Shown one piece after another: positions 17,108 to 25,517 of a stretch of DNA of 64,000 nt; position 1 is the first letter of the stretch; every line of letters starts with the position of its first letter. This DNA comes from Mesorhizobium sp. 113-3-3 (GTDB taxonomy: Bacteria; Pseudomonadota; Alphaproteobacteria; Rhizobiales; Rhizobiaceae), in the NCBI RefSeq assembly GCF_016756495.1, contig NZ_AP023243.1, positions 5,770,501 through 5,834,500 of the forward strand, given 5' to 3'. A model generated the notes under the pieces. The model saw nothing but the letters and a program-made list of their open reading frames with translations. It was not told the DNA's origin and did not search any database. A program made the translations under genes and the position numbers.

Positions 17108-17879
17108 ACACCTGCAGACCACCATGGCGCGCTCGGTGCTGGCCATTGAGCCTTTGGCCACGGCGAAAATTCTGACCGCCGGCAAGGCCGATCCGCTGGC
17201 GCGCCTGCGCATCTACCAGAACAACACCCGCAGTTCGCTCACCGCGGTTCTGATGGCGGTGTTTCCCGTCACCGTGCGCCTGGTCGACGAACGCTTCTTC
17301 CGTTTCGTGGCGAGCGAGTTCATTCGACGTCATCCGCCGGTGGAGTCGCGGCTGGCGCGCTACGGCGCCGGCTTCCCGCGCTTCCTGAAAACGATCGACA
17401 CGCTTACCGATATGCCTATCGTCGCCGAAACGGCGCGGCTCGAATGGGCCATTGCCGAGGCACTCGACGCGGCCTCGCTACCGCCTCGGACCCTGGCGGA
17501 ATTCGACAATACCGATCTGGGGCCATCGCCAGATGTCCTGTTGCAGCCTTCGCTGCGATTGATTGTCTCGCACTGGTCGATCCTGTCGGTGTGGACAGCG
17601 CATCAGCAGGACGCAGTCATCGACCAGCACAGCGCCTGGACGAGGCGACCCGAACGCGTGGCGTTGTGGCGTGCGGGCGACAGCGTCCGGCTGGTTCTGC
17701 TCGATCGCGCGAACTTCGCCTTCCGGCATTCCCTGAAGCACGGTCTTGGGCTGGAGCACGCAACAAGCCGTGCCCTCGCCCTCGATCCGGCGTTCGATCT
17801 CGTGGCCGCACTCATGCGCCTGTTCGATGACGGGCTCGTCACAAACCTGCGCATCGCCGCACATCCCCGCTCGAACTGA
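17094..17879 (+). CDS. bufC: DUF2063 partner protein of the MNIO enzyme
   Basis: A 261-residue protein with the N-terminal DUF2063 domain (residues about 5-95: LARLRIYQNNTRSSL, AVFPVTVRLVDERFF) and a less conserved C-terminal domain. Proteins of this type pair with DUF692 enzymes and are thought to bring the precursor peptide to the active site. The start at ATG 17094 is backed by GGGAGG and overlaps the end of the DUF692 gene; the much longer open frame upstream is only a shadow of that gene. Its stop codon overlaps an ATG of the next frame, indicating tight operon structure. Confidence 0.9.
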   Translation: MLPLEHLQTTMARSVLAIEPLATAKILTAGKADPLARLRIYQNNTRSSLTAVLMAVFPVTVRLVDERFFRFVASEFIRRHPPVESRLARYGAGFPRFLKTIDTLTDMPIVAETARLEWAIAEALDAASLPPRTLAEFDNTDLGPSPDVLLQPSLRLIVSHWSILSVWTAHQQDAVIDQHSAWTRRPERVALWRAGDSVRLVLLDRANFAFRHSLKHGLGLEHATSRALALDPAFDLVAALMRLFDDGLVTNLRIAAHPRSN

Positions 17880-17890
17880 TGGAGACAATC

Positions 17891-18367
17891 ATGACCGCAT
17901 TTTCAGATCATTCCTCGACCAGCCCCGCCGGCTTCGTCGGCTTCTACCGGCGTATCATGCAGCTGCCAGAGCGCATTCCATTTTCGCTGGTTCAGCTCGC
18001 GGTCCGTGTCGCGGTCGCCCATGTCTTCTGGCAATCCGCACAGTCGAAGCTGGCATCCTGGCCGGTGACGCTGCAGCTCTTCGCCAATGAATACAATCTG
18101 CCGTTCATCGATCCGTCGATCGCGGCGCCGCTCGCAACGGCCGCAGAACTTACCGGCTCGGTCCTGATCTTCCTCGGATTGTTCTCACGTCTCGCGGCCC
18201 TGATGCTGCTCGGCGTCGTCTCTGTCATCCAGATCTTTGTCTATCCCGAGAACTGGGCGGAGCACCTGCTGTGGGTGTCTTTGCTGCTTCTCGTGCTGAC
18301 ACGGGGCGCCGGTGTGCTCTCGCTCGACTACGTCGCGGCGCGGGCTCTCACGGCGTCTGGAAAATGA
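17891..18367 (+). CDS. DoxX-family membrane protein
   Basis: A 158-residue protein with four predicted membrane helices, including VQLAVRVAVAHVFWQSAQSK, LTGSVLIFLGLFSRLAALML and HLLWVSLLLLVL. It matches the DoxX/DUF6069-like small membrane family commonly found at the end of DUF2282-DUF692-DUF2063 operons, where a redox or quinone-linked role is suspected. ATG 17891 has GGAG at a good distance; an alternative ATG at 17879 overlaps the previous stop codon. Its 3' end overlaps the next gene's ATG by four bases. Confidence 0.88.
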   Translation: MTAFSDHSSTSPAGFVGFYRRIMQLPERIPFSLVQLAVRVAVAHVFWQSAQSKLASWPVTLQLFANEYNLPFIDPSIAAPLATAAELTGSVLIFLGLFSRLAALMLLGVVSVIQIFVYPENWAEHLLWVSLLLLVLTRGAGVLSLDYVAARALTASGK

Positions 18368-19101
18368 GCATTTCGACCCAGTGGAAAAGCCCGGTGCGCA
18401 TCTTTATCGTTCACGCCCACCCCGAGCCCAACAGCTTCAACGGCGCCCTGACCCGCGCGGGGCAAGCGGCGTTGTCCGGGGCGGGACACGAGGTCGTTGT
18501 CTCCGATCTCTACGCCATGGGCTTCAATCCGGTATCGGATCGTCGCAACTTCACGACGGCGAGCGACGCGAGCTACTACCACCAGCAATCAGAGGAGGCG
18601 AACGCGGCTGCCCATAACGGGTTCTCGCCGGACATCCAGGCCGAGATGGACAAACTCTTCTGGTGCGACGCCTTGATCCTGCAGTTTCCGCTCTGGTGGT
18701 TCGGGCTGCCGGCAATCCTCAAGGGCTGGGTCGACCGAGTGTTCGCGTCGGGTGGCCGCATCTACGGCGGCGGCAAATGGTATGATCGCGGTGTCTTCGC
18801 AGGGAAGCTCGCGATGTGTTCCGTCACAATTGGCGGCCCGCCTCCGATCTATTCGAGCGGCGGACTAAACGGCCCAATCGCGGAGATCCTGTTCCCAATC
18901 AACCACGGGATGCTCTACTTTGTCGGCTTCACCGTGATCGAGCCCTTCCTCGTGCATGCACCAGCGCGCATTGGCCACAGCGAGCGCCAGGAGTGGCTCG
19001 TTCGATACCGCGAACGCGTCCTCGGCCTCGTTCGTGCCCCGACGATTGCTTATCCGAAGCTCGCAGACTTTGACGACACCTATGTCTTGAAATCGATATG
19101 A
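18364..19101 (+). CDS. NAD(P)H dehydrogenase (quinone)-like flavodoxin-fold protein
   Basis: A 245-residue flavodoxin-fold reductase. Key features are the FMN/FAD-binding start FIVHAHPEPNSFNGAL and the typical LQFPLWWFGLPAILKGWVDRV of the NQO1/MdaB-like family. It probably reduces quinones or other electrophiles by two electrons with NAD(P)H in the cytoplasm. The ATG at 18364 overlaps the DoxX stop codon (ATGA), so it is translationally coupled to the bufferin operon. That links copper-peptide biosynthesis to quinone redox protection in this locus; this link is inference. Confidence 0.87.
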   Translation: MSISTQWKSPVRIFIVHAHPEPNSFNGALTRAGQAALSGAGHEVVVSDLYAMGFNPVSDRRNFTTASDASYYHQQSEEANAAAHNGFSPDIQAEMDKLFWCDALILQFPLWWFGLPAILKGWVDRVFASGGRIYGGGKWYDRGVFAGKLAMCSVTIGGPPPIYSSGGLNGPIAEILFPINHGMLYFVGFTVIEPFLVHAPARIGHSERQEWLVRYRERVLGLVRAPTIAYPKLADFDDTYVLKSI

Positions 19102-19166
19102 AAGAGGCCTGGCGCTGTTCGCCAGGACAGAGGACCGCGCGCTGGCCACAGCCGCAGGAGATTAGT

Positions 19167-20075
19167 CTAAAGGCTGAGTGGGTCCTTGGCGTCCGGCGCC
19201 ATCCGCCAATCATACTCCATGACCGCCTTGACGAATGCGGAGATAGCGGGCGACGGCGAGCGCTCCGCGACGGACACCAGCGACACTTCGCGCACGATCT
19301 CGGGGTCGACGACCAGCCGGTGGCAGACGCCGGGCTGGCTGGCCGAGAATTCCGCGATGAAGCAGACGCCCATGCCGGCCGCGACCATGGCCAGGATCCA
19401 GTCCTCGCGCTCACTGCGATAGGCGCTTCTTATCTCGAAGCCGAGATCCTTGCAGAGCTCGTCGATGTGGTTGCCGTACTCGCAATTGATGCGCTCCAGA
19501 TAGGGCTCGCTGCGCACATCCGTCAGCTGAAGCGTGTTTCGGGTCTCGAAAGGATGACCGGTCGAGAAGGCGAGGCCGAAGCGTTCCATATAGACGGGCT
19601 CAGCCTTCAGCCGGTGGTCGAAGGGCTCTGGCCGTGCCAGCAGAGCGATGTCCAGCTTGCCCTTCAGCAGCAGATCAGTGAGGTGGTCGGCGGCGCCCTC
19701 GATCACGGTCACCTCGATGCCGGGATAGCGTTCGCGAAAGGCGTTGAGGAAACCGATGAAGCGCAGCGGGCCGATGGTGCACATTACGCCCAGCGTCACC
19801 GGCGCCGTCTCGAGCGACAGGAAGCTCCTGGCAGTGCGCTTGGCGTGCTCCGAGCGCTGCGCGATCTCGTCGAGGTGACTGCGCATCAGCAAGCCGAAAT
19901 CGCTGAGCTGGACATGGCCCTTGTCGCGATGGAAGAGGAGGCCGCCGAGTTCCGCTTCAAGCTTCTGGATGGCGCGCGTGAGCGCAGGCTGGGTGACGTG
20001 CACGAGGTCGGCCGCGCGACGGAAGTTGAGGGTCTGGCAGGCGGCCAGGAAGTAGCGAATCTCGTGCATTTCCAT
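19167..20075 (-). CDS. LysR-family transcriptional regulator
   Basis: A 302-residue LysR protein with helix-turn-helix NFRRAADLVHVTQPALTRAI. It is more diverged from the other LysR proteins of this window, though still similar through the effector domain (for example VMCTIGPLRFIGFL, like the 12561 gene's VMCTIGPRRFTGLL). Start 20075 (MEMHEIRYF) fits the family. It is divergent from the methyltransferase/ABM unit at 20242, its probable target. Its 3' end faces the quinone reductase gene, 65 bp away. Confidence 0.92.
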   Translation of the reverse strand: MEMHEIRYFLAACQTLNFRRAADLVHVTQPALTRAIQKLEAELGGLLFHRDKGHVQLSDFGLLMRSHLDEIAQRSEHAKRTARSFLSLETAPVTLGVMCTIGPLRFIGFLNAFRERYPGIEVTVIEGAADHLTDLLLKGKLDIALLARPEPFDHRLKAEPVYMERFGLAFSTGHPFETRNTLQLTDVRSEPYLERINCEYGNHIDELCKDLGFEIRSAYRSEREDWILAMVAAGMGVCFIAEFSASQPGVCHRLVVDPEIVREVSLVSVAERSPSPAISAFVKAVMEYDWRMAPDAKDPLSL

Positions 20076-20241
20076 GACACATCCCCGCTGATGCCCGGCA
20101 TGCATCGCCGCAATCAGAAATCAGCATTATCGACGGCTCCTATCCTTAGGTAAACTTTCTCCGCTGTCCATGGCGAGGCCCGGCGGGAGCAGGATTGTCG
20201 CCCTTGGCGAGTGTTTGGGATCGAGCTGGAGGAGAAAGCCG

Positions 20242-21318
20242 ATGCTGGAGCGCAACAAGGACAATCAGCCCGATCAGGAAAAACTGGAGGCGCTGCTGGG
20301 AAGGATGGTCGGCGATCTTGGCGCCATCACCACAGGGGCCGCTGTGCTGCTGGGAGACAGGCTTGGCCTGTTCTCGGCGATGAGCGAAGGCGGCAGGATG
20401 ACCGCCGGACAGCTTGCCAAAAGGACGGGCACGCAGGAACGGCTGGTCCGCGAATGGCTCTCGGCACAGGCGGCGGCAGGTTATGTCGAATATGACGAGG
20501 CCGGCGACAGCTTCTACCTCAGCCCCGAACAGGAACAGGTTTTCGTCAATGAGGACAGCCCGGCCTTCATGGCCGGCGCGTTCGAGGTTGTCTCGACGCT
20601 GTGGCTCGACGAGGAGAAGGTCAGGCAGGCCTTTCGCTCCGGCAAGGGGCTCGGCTGGCACGATCACAGCGCGTGCCTGTTCCGCGGCACGGAACGCTTC
20701 TTCCGGCCGGGCTACAATGCCAATCTGATCGGCTCTTGGCTGCCGGCTCTCGACGGGGTGGTCGAGAAGCTGGAGCGGGGCATAGACGTCGCCGATGTCG
20801 GCTGCGGCCATGGCGCCTCGACCGTGCTGATGGCGAAGGCATTCCCGAACTCACGCTTCACCGGCTTCGACTATCACGCCCCGTCGATCGAACGCGCCCG
20901 CGCCGTGGCAAAAGAAACCGGCGTCGCCGGCAACACCCGCTTCGAGGTGGCGCAGGCCAAGGATTTCCCTGGCACCTATGACCTTGTCGCCTTCTTTGAC
21001 TGCCTGCACGACATGGGCGATCCGGAAGGCGCGGCCAAACATGTGCACAAGGCGCTTAAGCCGGACGGCACCTGGATGATCGTCGAGCCCTTCGCGAATG
21101 ATAAGCTTTCCGCGAACCTCAATCCGGTCGGCCGCATCTACTACGCCGCATCGACCTTCATCTGCACGCCGGCCTCGCTGTCGCAGGAGGTTGGACTGGG
21201 GCTCGGCGCGCAGGCCGGCGAGGCAAGGCTGCGCAAGGTGGTGTCGGGCGGCGGGTTCAAGCGGTTTCGCCGAGCCACCGAGACACCGTTCAACATGGTC
21301 CTCGAGGCTCGCCCTTAG
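20242..21318 (+). CDS. SAM-dependent methyltransferase with N-terminal winged helix
   Basis: A 358-residue protein. Residues 25-100 look like a winged-helix dimerisation domain (GDRLGLFSAM, LAKRTGTQERLVREWL). The class I methyltransferase core follows, with motif I VADVGCGHGAS near 178-188 and FTGFDYH as the acidic strand. This arrangement matches Rv2258c-like small-molecule methyltransferases; the substrate is unknown. ATG 20242 follows GGAGGAGAA; longer upstream frames lack such a site. It is divergent from a LysR gene and followed after 30 bp by a small ABM-like gene. Confidence 0.88.
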   Translation: MLERNKDNQPDQEKLEALLGRMVGDLGAITTGAAVLLGDRLGLFSAMSEGGRMTAGQLAKRTGTQERLVREWLSAQAAAGYVEYDEAGDSFYLSPEQEQVFVNEDSPAFMAGAFEVVSTLWLDEEKVRQAFRSGKGLGWHDHSACLFRGTERFFRPGYNANLIGSWLPALDGVVEKLERGIDVADVGCGHGASTVLMAKAFPNSRFTGFDYHAPSIERARAVAKETGVAGNTRFEVAQAKDFPGTYDLVAFFDCLHDMGDPEGAAKHVHKALKPDGTWMIVEPFANDKLSANLNPVGRIYYAASTFICTPASLSQEVGLGLGAQAGEARLRKVVSGGGFKRFRRATETPFNMVLEARP

Positions 21319-21348
21319 GGTTCATTGTGCAAACAATTGGAGGAAGGC

Positions 21349-21648
21349 ATGACTGCTTACAACGTCGTTCGGTTCCGTACCAAGCCCGGCAAGGAACAGG
21401 CGTTCATCGATGCGCACAAGAAGGCGACCCTCGACGTCAAGGGTTTCCGTAAAGGTGTGCTCATCAAGACCGGCGACCGGACATTCTGCGTCGTTGGCGA
21501 GTGGAACGACATGGACAGCCTCGCGGCGGCACGGCCGCAAATGATCGGCCTTCTGGATACGATGCGCGACATGCTGGAGGATCTCGGCGGCGACCTCGGC
21601 GTGACCGATCCCGTCTCGGGAACGGTCGTTGCCGACTTCGCTACCTGA
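21349..21648 (+). CDS. Small ABM-superfamily (antibiotic-biosynthesis-monooxygenase-like) protein
   Basis: A 99-residue single-domain ferredoxin-like protein, with NVVRFRTKPGKEQAFIDAH as the opening strand and helix and TFCVVGEWNDMDSLAAARP later. This fits the ABM/dimeric alpha-beta barrel superfamily. The members are varied and include monooxygenases and binding proteins, so no reaction is assigned. The ATG at 21349 follows GGAGGAAGGC. It is probably co-transcribed with the methyltransferase. Confidence 0.75.
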   Translation: MTAYNVVRFRTKPGKEQAFIDAHKKATLDVKGFRKGVLIKTGDRTFCVVGEWNDMDSLAAARPQMIGLLDTMRDMLEDLGGDLGVTDPVSGTVVADFAT

Positions 21649-21747
21649 GGGCCGAGCTGCGGGCTTTGCGTGCACACTGCTCGACCAGGGCGGCGAGTCA
21701 AAAAAAGGTTGGCGGTCAAGTCGGCCGGAATGACAAGCGGTGCGAAG

Positions 21748-21835
21748 GAGATCCGCCTTTGTGCACGCCGTTCTACGCTGTAGCCCTCTCCCTTTTTGAA
21801 AAATCTTTCCTTCATAGGGGACGTGGCGCAGATCA
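21748..21835. repeat. Dispersed intergenic repeat, copy 2 (related to 1543-1650)
   Basis: It shares several colinear words with 1543-1650, including GATCCGCCTTTG and CCGTTCTACGCTGT, and a CTCTCTTTTTGA-like block. Confidence 0.7.
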
Positions 21836-21842
21836 GACACCA

Positions 21843-22030
21843 GGACCGTCAAAAAGTTGCGTTTTAAAGGGAAAATCGCCGCAAAAAGGTATTTTGACGT
21901 TTCACCGACTATCGGGACACCTTACTGCGTCCGACGGCGTCCCCAAGCCGTCTCGAAAAGTGCCGTCACCGCTTCAACTAGCGCATTTTTCGGCGCAAAA
22001 TCAATGGTCATGGCGGGCCCGGAGGATATA
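21843..22030. repeat. Dispersed intergenic repeat, long type, copy 1
   Basis: It aligns by eye over about 190-210 bp with 49446-49656. Shared words include GGACCGTCAAAAAGTT, GGAAAATCGCCGCAAAAA, ACTATCGGG and TAGCGCATTTT. Both copies are non-coding and in the same orientation; the start of the element also resembles 1850-1880. Confidence 0.75.
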
Positions 22031-22237
22031 TTAAAATCTTTGATTTTATTGAGTTTTTCGTGAGCCAAACTCAGAAATCTTCCCGTATCGTTCCGCATGG
22101 TCCCGTGTCGCCATAAGGTCACTTTAGCCTAACCTCCTTTGAGAATGTTCGGAGCCATGCTCCAGAACGGCCGTCATGGGGCCGTTAGCGGTCTGCCCGC
22201 CTATCGATCACGGATGGCCATAAGCTGCCATTCGCCT

Positions 22238-22569
22238 CTAAGTTCGTAGGTCACCAGAACCGCTCCTCCTCACGGAAATGCCGAGGTGCCCGTGGAACAG
22301 CGCGACGAAATCGCGTTGATCCCGAAGCCGGATGGCCTTGTCTAGCTTGGCTGCTACGTCGAGGCACGCTCCCCCGATAGAGGTCGCCGGGGTGACTTTC
22401 TCATGCGGCTGACGTTGCCTGAACATCTCGTATTTCGCGCGATTCCGTCCATGCCACCGATGAAGACCGCCGCGCTGAACTCGGGTTCCTTGAACATATG
22501 ACGAACCGCTCCACGACTTTGTCTCGGGCGGTTGCAGACGACAAGCGGAGGTCCGGCATTACGGCTCAC
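22238..22569 (-). pseudogene. Frameshifted remnant of an unidentified protein gene
   Basis: One minus-strand frame reads sensibly through EFSAAVFIGGMDGI and then turns to noise. The neighbouring frame continues with KYEMFRQRQPHEKVTPA, SIGGACLDVAAKLD and DFVALFHGHLGI. A single-base frameshift near 22435-22445 would join the two. The combined pattern resembles nucleotide-binding proteins with an FIGGMEG-type motif (SLOG/TIR-like group), but the identity is uncertain. Upstream sequence of the gene is short or absent. Confidence 0.4.
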
Positions 22570-22631
22570 CGTGCCAGCAGGCGTTTACCTACCGAGCCAG
22601 GCGACAATTCCACTTGCCAAATTATGGTAGA

Positions 22632-22644
22632 GTGATCATACCAG
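22632..22644 (+). promoter_or_regulatory. Apiose-locus operator site 1
   Basis: The sequence GTGATCATACCAG matches the shared operator CTCATCATACCAG at 11 of 13 positions. It lies within a TGGTA-N9-TACCA inverted repeat (22625-22643), 56 bp upstream of the apnO-like gene, beside an AT-rich -10-like TATATA. Confidence 0.55.
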
Positions 22645-22699
22645 TATATAAGATGATGATCGCGCGGTGATCGCCCAGAATTCAAGGGAGCAAGGCCAG

Positions 22700-23527
22700 A
22701 TGACAACGATTGCGCTGTTTGGTGCGGGCGGGAAAATGGGCTACCGGCTGTCGACCAATTTTCGCGGATCGGGCTACACGATCCGCCATGTCGAGATCAG
22801 CGAGGCGGGCAAGGAGCGGTTGAAAACCGGTCTGGGCTTCGACGCGGTCGGCGTCGATGAGGCACTCAAGGGCGCCGAGGTCGTGATCCTGGCGGTGCCG
22901 GACACGCATATCGGCAAGGTCGCCGCCAGCATCGAAAGCAAGCTTGCGTCAGGCACGATGGTGATCGTGCTCGACGCGGCGGCCCCTTTCGCCGGTCACC
23001 TGCCCGATCGTCCCGACCTTACCTATTTCGTGACCCATCCCTGCCATCCGCCGATCTTCAACGACGAGACCGACATGGCCGCCAAGAAGGACTTCTTCGG
23101 CGGCGTCAAGGCCAAGCAGCATTTCGTCAGCGCCCTGATGCAAGGGCCGGAGGAAGACTACGCCAAGGGTGAGAAGATCGCCCAGATCATCTGGGCGCCG
23201 GTGATGCGCTCGCACCGGGTCACCGTCGAGCATATGGCGTTGCTGGAGCCTGGCCTTTCGGAGACAGTGTGCGCTTCGCTGCTCGTCGTCATGAAGGAAG
23301 CACTCGATGAGGTCGTGGCGCGCGGAGTCGACCGGCAGGCCGCACTCGATTTCCTGCTCGGTCACATGAATGTGCTCGGCGCCGTCATCTTCGGTGAGAC
23401 CAAGGGCGTGTTTTCCGATGCCTGCAACAAGGCCATCGAATTCGGCAAGCCGGTACTGATGCGCGACGACTGGAAGCGCGTCTTCGAGCCGGAGGAAATC
23501 GCCGCCAGCATCCAGCGCATTACGTGA
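22700..23527 (+). CDS. apnO: D-apionate oxidoisomerase (ApnO-like)
   Basis: A 275-residue NAD-binding protein beginning ALFGAGGKMGYRLS (Rossmann motif at 7-20), with a C-terminal helical domain like that of the 6-phosphogluconate/3-hydroxyisobutyrate dehydrogenase superfamily. In known apiose pathways, D-apionate oxidoisomerase oxidises D-apionate and shifts its hydroxymethyl group, giving 3-oxo-isoapionate. The assignment rests mainly on context: the other apiose pathway genes follow within 12 kb. ATG 22700 has GGGAGCAAGG upstream. The shared operator lies 56 bp upstream. The alternative is an unassigned dehydrogenase of the same superfamily. Confidence 0.78.
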   Translation: MTTIALFGAGGKMGYRLSTNFRGSGYTIRHVEISEAGKERLKTGLGFDAVGVDEALKGAEVVILAVPDTHIGKVAASIESKLASGTMVIVLDAAAPFAGHLPDRPDLTYFVTHPCHPPIFNDETDMAAKKDFFGGVKAKQHFVSALMQGPEEDYAKGEKIAQIIWAPVMRSHRVTVEHMALLEPGLSETVCASLLVVMKEALDEVVARGVDRQAALDFLLGHMNVLGAVIFGETKGVFSDACNKAIEFGKPVLMRDDWKRVFEPEEIAASIQRIT

Positions 23528-24773
<1,246 letters not shown>

Positions 24774-24791
24774 GCCGGCGCAACGCAAACA

Positions 24792-24822
24792 GCGAGGGGC
24801 GAACCCAGGGTTCGTCCCTCGC
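24792..24822 (+). other. Intercistronic hairpin after the binding-protein gene
   Basis: A nearly perfect 15-bp stem (GCGAGGGGCGAACCC paired with GGGTTCGTCCCTCGC, one G-T pair) lies 18 bases after the stop codon and has no T tract. It probably stabilises the upstream mRNA so that the binding protein is made in excess. Confidence 0.65.
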
Positions 24823-24851
24823 CGCCATTTCAATGGGAAGCTTTGACCGCC

Positions 24852-25517
24852 ATGCTCAGTAAGCCGATCGGGCCGATTAAGGCAACTTGGCCGATACTCG
24901 CGCTTGTCGCCGGCATCGGCCTCAGCGCCTGCAAGATCCTGCCGACGCCATCGGCGCAAGGCGGCGCAGGCAACGTATCCGGCTTCAATGCGGACAAGAT
25001 GGTCGAGGAAATCTGGGCCTCGAAGGTCATCCCCCATTTGCAAGAGAAGGCCGGGCCATTTGCCGAGGTCCATGCTCTGGCGAAGACCGACCAGGCGGCG
25101 GCCGGCGCCAAATACGGCAATCCCAAGAAGCAGGCGAATTCGCCATGGACCTTCGCGGTGCGCGTCGAAGGCAAGATCATCGCCGCCAACACCCAGTCGC
25201 GCGCGGCAACGATGGACATCGACGTCGACGGCGACGGCAAGGCGGATGCGCGCGTGCAGATCGGGCCAGCGATGCGTGGAACCGCACTGCGAGACAGCCT
25301 CGATTTCGTCCAGTTCAACGATTTCACCAACCAGATCGACTTCGCCCAGTTCGGCAAAGCGTTCAACGCCTATGCCGACAAGACCGTGCTGTCCAAGCTG
25401 CCGCGCGAAGCGCTGGAGGGCCGCACCGCCAAGGTGCTCGGCGCCTACACCATCGAAGGCGGCCAGGACCTGCCATTGGTGACACCGGCGGAGGCCGAGA
25501 TCGGGCCAAAGCCATGA
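24852..25517 (+). CDS. DUF2291 lipoprotein of the sugar ABC operon
   Basis: A 221-residue DUF2291 protein. The N terminus has a membrane segment followed by a lipobox-like GLSAC, so it is probably a lipoprotein. Proteins of this family occur almost only inside ribose/xylitol-type sugar ABC operons, and their job is not known. Start ATG 24852 was preferred to TTG 24843. The stop codon overlaps the ATG of the ATPase gene. Confidence 0.83.
   Translation: MLSKPIGPIKATWPILALVAGIGLSACKILPTPSAQGGAGNVSGFNADKMVEEIWASKVIPHLQEKAGPFAEVHALAKTDQAAAGAKYGNPKKQANSPWTFAVRVEGKIIAANTQSRAATMDIDVDGDGKADARVQIGPAMRGTALRDSLDFVQFNDFTNQIDFAQFGKAFNAYADKTVLSKLPREALEGRTAKVLGAYTIEGGQDLPLVTPAEAEIGPKP

Larger units (their letters stand above)
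21649..22699. other. Intergenic region with two repeat elements and a gene remnant
   Basis: This 1.05-kb stretch holds a copy of the repeat also seen at 1543-1650 (21748-21835), a copy of the repeat at 49446-49656 (21843-22030), a frameshifted coding remnant on the minus strand (22238-22569) and the promoter/operator of the apiose locus (22614-22652). No intact gene is seen. Confidence 0.65.

Noticed and set aside
24887..25513. Long plus-strand open frame reading through the DUF2291 gene into the ATPase
   Set aside because: It is an out-of-frame shadow; the real ATPase begins at 25514 with a stop/start overlap and family-like N terminus.
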